Below, in pieces: positions 26,606-35,738 of a stretch of DNA of 64,000 nt. Source of the stretch: Roseiarcus sp963836695 (GTDB lineage: Bacteria; Pseudomonadota; Alphaproteobacteria; Rhizobiales; Beijerinckiaceae); assembly GCA_963836695.1 (NCBI GenBank), contig CAWIKX010000009.1, positions 248,001-312,000 on the forward strand. The letters are read 5' to 3'. Position 1 is the stretch's first letter, and each line of letters opens with the position of its first letter. The notes under the pieces were generated by a model that saw nothing but the letters and a program-made list of their open reading frames with translations, was not told the origin of the DNA and ran no database searches. Made by a program: the position numbers and the translations under genes.

Positions 26606-27277
26606 ATGGTCAAGGCCGTTATCTTTGATATGGACGGGACGTTAATCGACTCCGTCGATTTGCATGCGAAGGCATGGCGGGACGCCTTCTTGGACTTTGG
26701 GCATGAGTTCGAGTTGAAGGCTATCCGCGATCAGATCGGTAAAGGGGGAGATCAGCTGCTGCCTGTTTTTCTGACACGCGAGGAGATCGACGCGAAGGGA
26801 CCGGACCTGGAGAAACACCGCGGCGATATCTTGAAAGAGCGCTATCTGAACCAGATCGAGGCGTTTCCCAAGGTGACAGAACTCTTCCACCGGATACGCG
26901 CCGACAAGATCAAGATCGTTCTCGCATCATCCGCGAAATCCGAGGAACTGCGAACCTACAAGAAGATCGCCGGCATCGAGGGGTTGATAGACGTCGAGAT
27001 CTCCTCGGATGACGCCGAAAAGTCCAAGCCGCATCCGGATATCTTTCAGGCCGCCATGGTCAAGCTCGGGTCCGTCCACAAGTCGGAAGTCGTTGTTATC
27101 GGTGACTCGCCCTACGATGCCGAGGCGGCCGGCAAGGCCGGCTTGAGCGCGATAGGTTTCCTATGTGGCGGCTTCGCAGAGACAGGGCTTCGCAATGCGG
27201 GTTGCTTCGCGATTTATGACGGCCCAGCTGACCTGCTGGCACGATATGATGAGTCCGCGCTCGCGAGGCGCTGCTGA
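26606..27277 (+). CDS. HAD-superfamily hydrolase, beta-phosphoglucomutase-like
   Basis: 223-aa HAD phosphatase/phosphomutase. Motif I is IFDMDGTLIDSVDLH (nucleophile D8, general acid D10), motif II IVLASSAKSEE, motif III Lys in EKSKPHPDIF and motif IV VVVIGDSPYDAEAAGKAG. The cap domain lies at about 15-85. AAGGAGGTG stands 6-8 bases before the ATG. With the downstream GH65 gene, the likely task is converting beta-glucose 1-phosphate to glucose 6-phosphate, but a simple phosphatase role is also possible. Confidence 0.85.
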   Translation: MVKAVIFDMDGTLIDSVDLHAKAWRDAFLDFGHEFELKAIRDQIGKGGDQLLPVFLTREEIDAKGPDLEKHRGDILKERYLNQIEAFPKVTELFHRIRADKIKIVLASSAKSEELRTYKKIAGIEGLIDVEISSDDAEKSKPHPDIFQAAMVKLGSVHKSEVVVIGDSPYDAEAAGKAGLSAIGFLCGGFAETGLRNAGCFAIYDGPADLLARYDESALARRC

Positions 27278-27861
27278 CGCTGACCCATCCGGTCAACGAA
27301 GCGTTGCAAGAGCGTTGTCGTCGTTGATGGCGGCAGTGCTCCTTGCGATGGACGCTAACCGCTGCTGAGCGCAGCTCGCTACGAAGTATTTGATTGTTTG
27401 GAACAACGACAGTGCGCGCTTGTTGGGTCTACACGCGCGGCACTGCCCAGCCCAAGGATTCGTCAAACCCGGTTCGCCCTCTTTTCGCCCTCTTGGCGCG
27501 GGGAGCTTACGCTCAAAGCATTCAACGTTGCCGAGGTCTTAGACTGCATGGACGCCGGCGGAGAGAACTTTCGCAACGATTACTCAGCGATAGCGTCAAC
27601 CATAACGACCGAGCGAGCTACCCTATGTGCCAGTGTTGTCAAGATAGCGGGACGCTGGCCGATAACACCGAGGCGATGACATTTCGTCGATAGACAGCGG
27701 AGTCGCACCTTTTGGTCCTTTGGACGGACAGCCGCATGTTCCACGACGATGGTCGAAGTCAAATCTTAAGACCGCGAATCTCTATTGCGCTTGCGGCCAC
27801 CGTACCTCCGACAACCCGCCCAGTCGCGCTGCGCGTCAACAAACCCGCCGTCGGAGTTCCC
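27278..27861. other. Gap between HAD and GH13 genes
   Basis: About 580 bp with no supported gene. The GH13 frame is open from 27712, but the added 50 residues lack family similarity. A plus ORF at 27398-27679 has plausible composition but no family, and is not called. Confidence 0.4.
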
Positions 27862-29457
27862 ATGAAAGCGAATGCTTGGTGGCAGAGAGGACTGATCTAC
27901 CAGATTTATCCGCGGTCGTTCCAGGACTCCAATGGGGACGGCGTCGGCGATCTCAAAGGGATTTCAATGCGACTTGACTACCTGCTCGATCTCGGGATTG
28001 ACGCGATCTGGATCTCGCCCATCTTTCCCTCGCCGATGCGGGATTTTGGTTACGACGTCACCGACTATTGCGCGATCCATCCGCTTTTCGGTTCCCTAGC
28101 GGACTTCGATGCGCTTCTTGAGTTTGCGCACGCGCGAGGCATTAAGCTGATTCTCGATTTCGTGCCGAACCATACCTCTGACGAGCATCCCTGGTTTCAG
28201 GAGAGCCGCTCCTCGAAGCTCCATCCAAGACGGGACTGGTACGTCTGGCGAGACGCGAAGCCAGACGGTTCGCCTCCAAATAACTGGGAAAGCGAGTTTG
28301 GTGGTCCGGCCTGGACCTTCGACGACGTCACCGGTCAGTACTATTACCACGCATACCTAAAGCACCAGCCCGACCTCAATTGGCGCAATCCCGATCTGGA
28401 GCGAGCCATGTGCGAGGTGCTGAGATTCTGGTTCAACCGAGGTGTCGACGGGTTCCGGGTGGATGCGATCCACCACCTACACGAGGATCTGGAGGATCGG
28501 GACAACCCTCCCAATCCCGCTTGGCGCTCCGGGATGGAGCCTAAAAAGCGCTGGTTGCAAATCAGGACCATCGATCAACCCGGCGTGCACGCTTCCATCC
28601 GAGCGATGCGTCAGGTGGCCGACGCTTATGCCGATCGCGTTATGATTGGCGAGGCTTACCTCCCAATCGACCAACTGATGGCCTATTACGGGGCGGATCT
28701 GACAGGCTTCCACTTGCCTTTCAACTTCCACCTGATCTCAACCGCATGGAATCCTCGAGCCATCGCGTCGCTAATCGAGACCTACGAAGCCGCGTTGCCG
28801 GTGGGCGGATGGCCAAATTGGGTGCTCGGTAACCACGACAGAACTCGCGTCGCAAGCCGGGTTGGGCGCGCCCAGGCCCGGGTCGCCGCCATGCTTCTAC
28901 TGACTCTGAGAGGGACGCCGACCATCTATCAGGGCGAGGAGATCGGGATGGTGGACACTCCCATTCCTCCGCACCAGGTGCAGGACCCTCTTGAACGCAA
29001 CGTCCCAGGCTTCAACTTAGGGCGCGATCCGGTGCGCACGCCCATGCCTTGGAGCTCCGAACCACACGGCGGATTTACAGGGGGCCAACCTTGGCTTCCT
29101 CTTGGCGCGGACGCTGATGTGATGAACGCCTCAACCCAAGTGGACGATCCGCGTTCGATGTTGTCGCTTTATCGGGCGCTCATTCGTCTCCGCCGCGACA
29201 ACGACGTGTTGTCAATCGGCGACTTTAGGCTGTTGGCGGCGACCGAGCACGTCCTAGTCTACGAGCGCCGGCTCGGAAGGCGGCGACTTATAGTTGCGCT
29301 CAACATGACAGGACAGGATCAGTCCATGATGTTCCGGACGGGCGCGCAGGAAATCCTCCTCTCCACAAATCTCGACGATTTTGGTCGATCGAACGTCGAC
29401 GAGATCCACCTGCGCGCCGACGAAGGCGTCGTCCTTCGCGCGATGGATATCACCTAA
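27862..29457 (+). CDS. Alpha-glucosidase / oligo-1,6-glucosidase family (GH13)
   Basis: 531-aa cytoplasmic alpha-amylase-family enzyme. Start at MKANAWWQRGLIYQIYPRSF. Conserved regions: I LILDFVPNHTSDEHPWF, II GVDGFRVDAIHHL with the nucleophile Asp, III VMIGEAYLP with the acid Glu, IV WVLGNHDRTRVASR with the third Asp. The QPDLNWRNP motif is typical of exo-acting alpha-glucosidases. A C-terminal beta domain follows. It hydrolyses alpha-1,4 or alpha-1,6 glucosides; linkage preference cannot be read. The start lies 584 bp after the HAD gene, and the GH65 gene follows within 45 bp. Confidence 0.93.
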   Translation: MKANAWWQRGLIYQIYPRSFQDSNGDGVGDLKGISMRLDYLLDLGIDAIWISPIFPSPMRDFGYDVTDYCAIHPLFGSLADFDALLEFAHARGIKLILDFVPNHTSDEHPWFQESRSSKLHPRRDWYVWRDAKPDGSPPNNWESEFGGPAWTFDDVTGQYYYHAYLKHQPDLNWRNPDLERAMCEVLRFWFNRGVDGFRVDAIHHLHEDLEDRDNPPNPAWRSGMEPKKRWLQIRTIDQPGVHASIRAMRQVADAYADRVMIGEAYLPIDQLMAYYGADLTGFHLPFNFHLISTAWNPRAIASLIETYEAALPVGGWPNWVLGNHDRTRVASRVGRAQARVAAMLLLTLRGTPTIYQGEEIGMVDTPIPPHQVQDPLERNVPGFNLGRDPVRTPMPWSSEPHGGFTGGQPWLPLGADADVMNASTQVDDPRSMLSLYRALIRLRRDNDVLSIGDFRLLAATEHVLVYERRLGRRRLIVALNMTGQDQSMMFRTGAQEILLSTNLDDFGRSNVDEIHLRADEGVVLRAMDIT

Positions 29458-29500
29458 CGGGGCTCAAGCTCGGACCGCTGCAATCCGGATTGGAAATCAC

Positions 29501-31582
29501 GTGACAAGCCCCATCAGTCCTCCTCCGGTTCACGGAGGCGGTCGAAACGAGCTTCCTGCTTATGTCGCCAATGGCGTGATGGGTCTTCGCGTTCGCGAGA
29601 TGCCGCTGGCCGCGGGGCTGACGTTTCTCAGCGGATACTCTGGGGAGCATCCGCAGCGAAGGATCGAGGCGATCGCGGTCGCGCCCTATCCGGTTGCCGG
29701 CGACATCCAGCTGGAAGGCGTTTGGCTGTCCGACGCGACCCACGCCGTGACTGTTGTGGATCAAGCCTACGACTTCGATACTGGCGAACTCACGAGCCGC
29801 TTCGAGTTCGACGTCGCCGGCCGGAAGGCGCGGGTCGAAGTCCTCATCTTCTGCAGCCGCGACGAACCGAGCCTAGTCTGCCAAGAGATCACCATCGAGC
29901 TCGACAAGGACAGCGATCTTGCCCTCAAGTCGGTGCTAGACGCTCGCCACGTAGACGGGCGCGCGCTGCGTCATCTCCGCGATACGCCCGGCGAAGACAA
30001 ACCGTGCTGCGACGGTGCAGCCTTGTGGGAAAGTGCGGGCGCGTTCTCGACCTGTGGCATGGCCTACGTCACGGAGTTGGTCGGCGCGGAGGCGAAGCCC
30101 GAAAGGCCGCCGCTCGAAAATCGCACTCTGACGACCGCTTACCCTTTTAGAGCCAAGGCCGGAGAACTTTATCGACTGCGGCAGATCGCGAGCCTTATTC
30201 CGAATGTGACTCAGCTCCAGCCGGACTTCCAAGCGGTCCGGCAGGTTGCCCTCGCTCGTAAGAGGGGATTCGAAAACATCAGAGCGGCCAACCGAGCTAT
30301 TTGGAGCGATCTGTGGAAGGGCCGGATCATGCTCGTCGGCGCCGAGCCTCGTTGGCAGGCCTTGGCCGACGCCGCGCTTTTTTACCTCTTCAGCTCAACG
30401 CATGTCGCCTCACCGGCGTCGACCTCGATCTTCGGTTTGGCGACCTGGCACGACTATCACTACTATTACGGCCATGTCATGTGGGATATAGAGACCTTCG
30501 TGGTTCCGGTCCTCAGTCTGCTGCAACCGCACGCCGCCGAAAGCCTGCTCGACTATCGATTGCGGAGTCTCCCCAGCGCCGCTGGCAACGCACGCCTGCG
30601 GGGCAGAAGGGGGCTTCAATTTCCTTGGGAAAGTGCGCCGTCGGGACAAGAAGCCGCTCCGCTGCCAGGCTCTGCGTCGTGGCATGAGGATCACGTCTCA
30701 CTCGATGTCGCGCGGGCCTTCGCGTTTCATTCTTTCGTCACGGGCGACCTCGAGTTCTTGCGCGAGAAGGCTTGGCCTATCCTGTCGGGGGTAGCCGATT
30801 GGCTCACTAGCCGCGTGACCCAGAGCCAACGCGGCTACGAGATCCGCGCGGCCATGGGCATCGCCGAACGCGAGACGGAGGCGGACAACGCCGCCTTCAC
30901 TAACATGGCTGCAGCGGTCGTCCTGCGTGACGCGATCCATGCGGCTGGAAAACTGGGTCGCGATGTCAATCCGGAGTGGGCTCGGATCACGACAGGTCTC
31001 GTTCTTCCAAAGCAGGGAGACGTTATCGTATCCCATGACCGCTTTCAGCCCGATGAGGAAAAGGGAGGAACTCCTGATCCCCTAATGGGGGTCTACCCGC
31101 TCGGCTTCAACATGGAACCGGACGTTGAGGCGGCCACCCTCAAGTTCTACCTCGACCTCCGGGAGGGCTATATCGGCAGTCCGATGCTCTCGGCGCTGTA
31201 CGGCGTCTGGGCCGCCTATACAGGCGATCGATCACTGTCTGCCAAACTCATGGAGGACGGTTACGGTCGGTTCTGCGTCGGGCGCTTCATGCAGACCCTG
31301 GAATACAGGGAAGACGTGTTTCCAGAACAGCCTCGCGCTGGCCCTTTCTTTGCAAACTTGGGTGGATTTCTCTTAGGTCTCGTCATTGGATTCCCGGGTC
31401 TTCAGCCCGGTTGGGACGATGCTCAAGGTTGGGCGCGGCGACCGGTGATCCTGCCGGCAGGATGGATCGCAATTGAGATAGAGCGGTTATGGCTCGGCGG
31501 ACGCCCGTACAAGCTTGAAGCCCGGCAAGGAGCGGAACGAGCCCTAATGACGCCGCTTCGCGACGGTGTTCGCGAGGGCTAA
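29501..31582 (+). CDS. Glycoside hydrolase family 65 protein (ATH1/kojibiose-phosphorylase type)
   Basis: About 693 aa from GTG 29501; an ATG at 29381 would overlap the GH13 gene by 77 bp. N-terminal beta-sandwich (LPAYVANGVMGLRVREMPL) followed by an alpha/alpha barrel with TWHDYHYYYGHVMWDIETFV, the substrate-binding WDxE segment of GH65. The usual catalytic PDEY-H segment is replaced by AAMGIAERETEADNAAFTN (about 450-468), where the Glu of GIAERE is the likely acid. It acts on alpha-linked glucobiosides by hydrolysis or phosphorolysis. With the HAD and GH13 genes it forms an alpha-glucoside utilisation operon. Confidence 0.88.
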   Translation: MTSPISPPPVHGGGRNELPAYVANGVMGLRVREMPLAAGLTFLSGYSGEHPQRRIEAIAVAPYPVAGDIQLEGVWLSDATHAVTVVDQAYDFDTGELTSRFEFDVAGRKARVEVLIFCSRDEPSLVCQEITIELDKDSDLALKSVLDARHVDGRALRHLRDTPGEDKPCCDGAALWESAGAFSTCGMAYVTELVGAEAKPERPPLENRTLTTAYPFRAKAGELYRLRQIASLIPNVTQLQPDFQAVRQVALARKRGFENIRAANRAIWSDLWKGRIMLVGAEPRWQALADAALFYLFSSTHVASPASTSIFGLATWHDYHYYYGHVMWDIETFVVPVLSLLQPHAAESLLDYRLRSLPSAAGNARLRGRRGLQFPWESAPSGQEAAPLPGSASWHEDHVSLDVARAFAFHSFVTGDLEFLREKAWPILSGVADWLTSRVTQSQRGYEIRAAMGIAERETEADNAAFTNMAAAVVLRDAIHAAGKLGRDVNPEWARITTGLVLPKQGDVIVSHDRFQPDEEKGGTPDPLMGVYPLGFNMEPDVEAATLKFYLDLREGYIGSPMLSALYGVWAAYTGDRSLSAKLMEDGYGRFCVGRFMQTLEYREDVFPEQPRAGPFFANLGGFLLGLVIGFPGLQPGWDDAQGWARRPVILPAGWIAIEIERLWLGGRPYKLEARQGAERALMTPLRDGVREG

Positions 31583-31599
31583 GGGTAAAGCTCGGTGCT

Positions 31600-32166
31600 A
31601 AGCGCGTTACGCTCCATGTCGAGAACGCCGGCATCCGGGACATGCTCCAGGACATCGCGATCGAGGAGTTCAGCCACCTTGAGATGGTTGGAAAGTTGAT
31701 CGCGCAGCACACCAGCAAACTCGACCAAACCTTCATACACGACGCTCCTTTTATTCAAGATCAAGGGCGGCGGTCCGCACTTCCTGGACAGTCAGGGAAG
31801 CTGCTGGACGGCCGCCTACATTCAGGAGGGCGGCAATGTCGTCCGGGATCTGCGGGCGAATATCTCGGCCGAAGCCGGGCCGCGTCAGACGTACGAGTGC
31901 GACGACGAGGGCACAAAAAAGACCCTGCGTCACCTCCTGACACGGCAGATCACGCACGCCAAGATGTTCTGAAAGCCCTCGATCAAATGGGCAAGCTGGA
32001 TGATCCGTTCTTCGGAAACATCCCGTCGGATGAGACAGTGAAGCTGGTGTTCAATCTCTCTCATGGTGAGGACGAACGTGGTCCCTGGGACGAAGAGCCA
32101 GACTTCGAGTACGTGGAGAATCCGGAGCCGGAAGGCGGCGTCCCCCCAGCTCATCAATCCGGATGA
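31600..32166 (+). pseudogene. Manganese catalase, N-terminally truncated with two frameshifts
   Basis: The reading starts inside the family at AGIRDMLQDIAIEEFSHLEM (metal ligands E and H), passes into another frame from about 31746 (FKIKGGGPHFLDSQGSCW, YIQEGGNVVRDLRANISAEA) and returns at about 31963 to LKALDQMGKLDDPFFGNIP and the C-terminal EPDFEYVENPEPEGG. The two shifts cancel, so the ORF from 31642 stays open although about 73 codons are out of frame. The first third of the gene is missing. It directly abuts the GH65 stop. Confidence 0.8.
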
Positions 32167-32220
32167 CGAAAGCCACATGCCTTCCCCTCCCGGTAGGCCC
32201 GAAGGACGACTTGATGCAGA

Positions 32221-32252
32221 AAGGGTCGCGCCTGATTGAAAGCGCGACCCTT
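32221..32252 (-). terminator. Intrinsic terminator of the DUF4142 gene
   Basis: A perfect 11-bp stem (AAGGGTCGCGC / GCGCGACCCTT) with a 10-base loop; on the minus strand the right arm is followed by TTTCTGC. It stands about 25 bp past the DUF4142 stop. Confidence 0.7.
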
Positions 32253-32275
32253 CAAAACCTCTGACCAGCCGGCGG

Positions 32276-32815
32276 TTACTTCTTTCTCTGGTCCAGCATG
32301 TTCGCCATTTCCAGATGATGCTGGAGGTGGGGAAGCGTCTTTTGCGCCCAATCCTTCAGTTTAGCGTTGTCGCCCCCCTTGGCATAACGTTCGAAGAGCG
32401 AGACCGCGCTTTTGTGAGCGCTGACCTGCATGGGATCGTATTCGCCCCTGAAATCGGCGGGGGTGGCGGCGTTCAGTTTGTCGATCTGTTTCTGAGACGC
32501 GCTGTCGGGCGCCGTCGGCAGGGTGGCCTGAACGTCGCCGCCAGAAACAAGAGCTTTCAGCTCAGTGCTGGTTTGGGTGTGGTCCTTTACCATCTGGTCG
32601 GCAAATTGCTTTTCGTCCCCGTCACCCTTTTGCAGAGCGACCTTCGCCGCGGCAATTTCGGTCATGTCGCTGACAGCGGCTTCGGTCACAAAATCCTGCG
32701 TTTTCGGCGCTATGCCGAGCGCAGAATTGACGCCTGTTTTCTCGGTCACGGTTTCTGCTGCAGCAGCAGTCGTACCCAGAGCGAGCATAAGCACCAACGT
32801 GGCTTTAACATTCAT
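32276..32815 (-). CDS. DUF4142 domain-containing exported protein
   Basis: 179-aa secreted four-helix, ferritin-like protein. ATG 32815 follows an upstream AGGAG and begins a signal peptide (MNVKATLVLMLALGTTAAAA). The DUF4142 core is visible in DFVTEAAVSDMTEIAAAKVA, FADQMVKDHTQTSTELKAL and SLFERYAKGGDNAKLKDWAQ, ending LPHLQHHLEMANML. Family members are common in soil proteobacteria and linked to stress, without a proven activity. A terminator follows. Confidence 0.9.
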   Translation of the reverse strand: MNVKATLVLMLALGTTAAAAETVTEKTGVNSALGIAPKTQDFVTEAAVSDMTEIAAAKVALQKGDGDEKQFADQMVKDHTQTSTELKALVSGGDVQATLPTAPDSASQKQIDKLNAATPADFRGEYDPMQVSAHKSAVSLFERYAKGGDNAKLKDWAQKTLPHLQHHLEMANMLDQRKK

Positions 32816-32865
32816 GATTTGTCTCCTTAAGAAGTCGGGTTGCTCCCCAAGAAACTTGAGGTCGG

Positions 32866-33177
32866 CTATAACTTTTCGATGCTGGCAGCGCGGATAAGGA
32901 CTTCGTCTTGCGCAAACTTCGCTTCCAGCCTCGCACGGCAGGCGGACCACCAGGCGCGCTCCAAATCGTCGGTCATCACTTCGAAAATAACGATATCGTC
33001 GCTGCTGGTGACCGTTTTGCCTTTCGCGGGCGAGCGGTCATAAACCGTGACGCCACCGAACTTTCGCTTCAGCTCCTCCATCACCTGGGAAAACATCTCC
33101 ATCGGAAATGCCTCACCTGCTTTGTCCGCAAGCGGCAGAAAGATTTCGACGAGATAGGTCAACGCAAAATTCTTCAT
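32866..33177 (-). CDS. Hypothetical protein of the stress cluster
   Basis: 103-aa soluble protein, MKNFALTYLVEIFLPLADKA, with FGGVTVYDRSPAKGKTV and FEVMTDDLERAWWSACRARL. The alternating alpha/beta pattern is like small NIPSNAP or dabb-type ferredoxin folds, but no motif settles it. It is in the same orientation as the DUF4142 and DUF892 genes beside it. Confidence 0.7.
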   Translation of the reverse strand: MKNFALTYLVEIFLPLADKAGEAFPMEMFSQVMEELKRKFGGVTVYDRSPAKGKTVTSSDDIVIFEVMTDDLERAWWSACRARLEAKFAQDEVLIRAASIEKL

Positions 33178-33256
33178 TGGACTCGAAGCGGAGCGCAGCG
33201 CCGGGCACCGGCGTTCCTTAAATCGTGGAAAGCCAGCGTCCGGCTGAGATGGGCCA

Positions 33257-33754
33257 TTACGCCGCTTTTTGGTTGACCACGGAGGTGGCTAGTTTCGTCA
33301 GCAGCTGGTCGGTTTTGATCTCCTCCTGCAGAGTCTCATTCAAAAGCATCGCAGCGTCTTTCATGCCGAGTTGCTCGGCCCAGGTTCGCAACGTCCCGTA
33401 CCGAGCGATTTCATAGTGCTCCACAGCCTGGGCTGATGCGGCCAGACCGGCGTCGAGCGCGGGGTCGCCAGCGTACTCCTCCATGATTTCTTTGCCTTCC
33501 TCGATGATGCCAATGATGGCGTCACAGGTCTTGCCGCGGGCAGGCTTTTTCATCGTCTCAAAGATTTCCTCGAGACGCTCGACGTGCCCCTCCGTTTCCT
33601 CACGATGCTTTTCGAAAGCCTTGCTCAGCTCCTGCGAAGATGCGCTCTTGGCCATTTTGGGCAAAGCGCGAAGGATTTGTTTTTCGGCGAAGTAAATATC
33701 CTTGAGGGTGTCGGTAAAGAGCTCTTCGAGGCCCTTGGCTTTGGGTGAAGGCAT
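33257..33754 (-). CDS. Ferritin-like DUF892 (YciE/YciF) protein
   Basis: 165-aa helical bundle starting MPSPKAKGLEELFTDTLKDI. Family signature: YFAEKQILRALPKMAKSA, HREETEGHVERLEEIFETM and AVEHYEIARYGTLRTWAEQL; the Glu and His residues form the presumed di-metal site. DUF892 proteins accumulate under general stress in many bacteria. A truncated paralogue lies at 49360-49482, where one lysine codon of this copy is a TAG. Confidence 0.93.
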   Translation of the reverse strand: MPSPKAKGLEELFTDTLKDIYFAEKQILRALPKMAKSASSQELSKAFEKHREETEGHVERLEEIFETMKKPARGKTCDAIIGIIEEGKEIMEEYAGDPALDAGLAASAQAVEHYEIARYGTLRTWAEQLGMKDAAMLLNETLQEEIKTDQLLTKLATSVVNQKAA

Positions 33755-33828
33755 GATGGCTCTCCTTGAGGACAGACCAGCCCCTGGATTTCGCCAGGAG
33801 CTGGTCAAATACGAAGGGTTGCTAAATC

Positions 33829-35439
33829 TTAACGGCGGTTTTCCCACCCGCGGCGCGAAGCCTCGGCATGGCCCTCGGGATCGCCGGACCACCCGCCATG
33901 GCCCCGTCCGGACGACGACGATCGACGATCATCATTGTCCTCCGAGCGGCTTGCTGCGTCCACCTTCGCCGCGCCGATCATCGTCGTCGCGGGACCGGCT
34001 ACGGGACTCACTCTCATTCTGGCGGGAGCCGCTTCCACGGCGGCCATCCTCATCGTCGCGGCGTTGGGATCGATGTCCGTCCTCCCAGCCCCGGCGAGAC
34101 GCGTCCGAATGACCTTCGGAGTCGCCAAACCAGCCGCGGCTCCGGCCCTGGTTGCGGTCATAATCATCCCGGCTGCGGCTCGAGGAGCGGCGGACTGACC
34201 GTCGCGGTCGTCGTCCCGGCCCCTGTCCCCGTGATCGGAGCGTTCCCAGCCCCGGCGAGACGCTTCCGAATGACCTTCGGAATCGCCAAACCAGCCGCGG
34301 CTTCGGCCCTCGTTGCGGTCATCATCGTCCCGGCTGCGGCTGGAGGAGCGGCGATCCGAGTCGCGGTCGTCGTCCCGGCCCCGTGACCTGGTATCTTCGT
34401 CGTAGCGGCGGTTGCGCTCACTCATAAAGCGGCCAGACTCGTCGCGGCCGCGCGACCGGTCATCGTCGTCATCACGGTTGCGCTCACTTGCGAAGCGCCC
34501 GGACTCGTCCCGACCGCGCGATCGGTTATCATCGTCATCGGAATGGCTGCGCGAACTCCGTCCTTCGCTCGAAAACCGTCCGGACTCGTCGCGGCCGCGC
34601 GATCGGTTATCGTCGTCATCGGAACGGCTGCGCGAACTCCGTTCTTCGCTCGAAAACCGTCCGGACTCGTCCCGATCGCTGCCGCCGCGTCCACGGGACG
34701 ATCCGCGATCATTGTCTGATGTGAAACGGCCTTGGTCGTCTCGCTCTGGTGTGTCGCTTGAATACCTGGGCATGTCATTCTCCCTACGGGAACGCCGGCG
34801 CGAGGCTGAGACGGAGAGACTACGCGGCGCCAGCAGATCCATCGCCTCTCCAAGAACGTCGTCGAGGTCGGAAAACCGACCTTTGAGGCGGTCGAACCGG
34901 TCCTTCATCCTCCGGCCCAGATCGCCTTCTTTTTCCCCCAGCCCTTCGCGTTCCTGTTCTGCTGCTTTTTGATAGCCGTCGAACGCGTCCGAAAGCGCTT
35001 CGAGTTCGGCGCCCGACGTGTCCTGGGCATGGTCGTTGCCGATAAGGTCAGCGAGAACGATATTCAGGAGGTCTTTCCTGACGCGCGCAGCATAGGACTG
35101 GCTTTCAGGCGCCCCGGCTTCCTTCAAGGCCGGAACCAGAAGCTCGAGATCGACCGCGTGAACCGGAAGCCACAGCACGGCAAATTCCTCCGCAATGGTG
35201 CGCGCGGACGCACTTGCTTCGGAACGCTTTTCGAGCACCGCTCGAAGCGATTCAAACTGGCCGGTCTGGAAGCCAGCAAACTCCATATCGGGCTTCGATG
35301 AGGTTGCGCTCGCAGTTTCCGCGGCAGTGTCCGCCGCTTCGCCCGCAGGGGGCGTCGCGATCGTTTTGTCCGGCTTTGCTGAAGCCTGTTTTGCAGATTC
35401 GTCCGTTTCGCGTTCCGGTTTACGAGCCGATCGCGCCAT
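33829..35439 (-). CDS. Hemerythrin-like domain fused to Arg/Asp/Ser-rich repeat (KGG-like) protein
   Basis: 536-codon ORF. Residues 1-205 are a helical, hemerythrin-like domain (FAVLWLPVHAVDLELLVPAL). From residue 223 (ATG 34773, with AGGGAG 7 bases upstream) a second start MPRYSSDTPERDDQGRFTSD begins repeats of RGRDESGRF, then a KGG-like unit GWFGDSEGHSEASRRGWE. The C-terminal part from about 34195 to 33950 is out of frame: the correct frame there would give RSRGWFGDSEGHSDASRRGW again. A second indel restores GDPEGHAEASRRGWENRR. Either one fusion gene or two coupled genes. A sigma-EcfG-like promoter precedes it. Confidence 0.75.
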   Translation of the reverse strand: MARSARKPERETDESAKQASAKPDKTIATPPAGEAADTAAETASATSSKPDMEFAGFQTGQFESLRAVLEKRSEASASARTIAEEFAVLWLPVHAVDLELLVPALKEAGAPESQSYAARVRKDLLNIVLADLIGNDHAQDTSGAELEALSDAFDGYQKAAEQEREGLGEKEGDLGRRMKDRFDRLKGRFSDLDDVLGEAMDLLAPRSLSVSASRRRSRRENDMPRYSSDTPERDDQGRFTSDNDRGSSRGRGGSDRDESGRFSSEERSSRSRSDDDDNRSRGRDESGRFSSEGRSSRSHSDDDDNRSRGRDESGRFASERNRDDDDDRSRGRDESGRFMSERNRRYDEDTRSRGRDDDRDSDRRSSSRSRDDDDRNEGRSRGWFGDSEGHSEASRRGWERSDHGDRGRDDDRDGQSAAPRAAAGMIMTATRAGAAAGLATPKVIRTRLAGAGRTDIDPNAATMRMAAVEAAPARMRVSPVAGPATTMIGAAKVDAASRSEDNDDRRSSSSGRGHGGWSGDPEGHAEASRRGWENRR

Positions 35440-35468
35440 GGGGTTTTCCTCTCTGTTTGGACCGGCCT

Positions 35469-35494
35469 AACGCGTCCCCCTTTGGCGTTGTTCC
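35469..35494 (-). promoter_or_regulatory. Sigma-EcfG-like general stress promoter
   Basis: On the minus strand GGAAC (35494-35490), 17 bases, then CGTT (35472-35469) matches the alphaproteobacterial EcfG consensus. It lies about 30 bp before the start at 35439, a fitting distance. Confidence 0.6.
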
Positions 35495-35738
35495 GGGTTC
35501 TGTAAAAGTTGTTCAGCAGCCCGCAATATCCTCGGAAAGCTTTGTCTTTCTGGGCAGAATGCGCCTGTTACTCAATTGGCCAATGACCGCATCGATACGC
35601 TTACAGTGTGAATTAGGCGCCTGGAGAAAGCCGTGCGATAGCACCTCCAACCGGCTCTCTAAAAAGGCGCGGAACAATGCGTTTGAAATGCTGTTGGAGG
35701 GCCTTCTGCTCACCCGTTGACCGGATGCGCTAAGCACC

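Noticed and set aside
33868..34972. Several plus-strand ORFs rich in Ala, Arg and Ser
   Set aside because: Shadows of the repeat part of the KGG-like gene.
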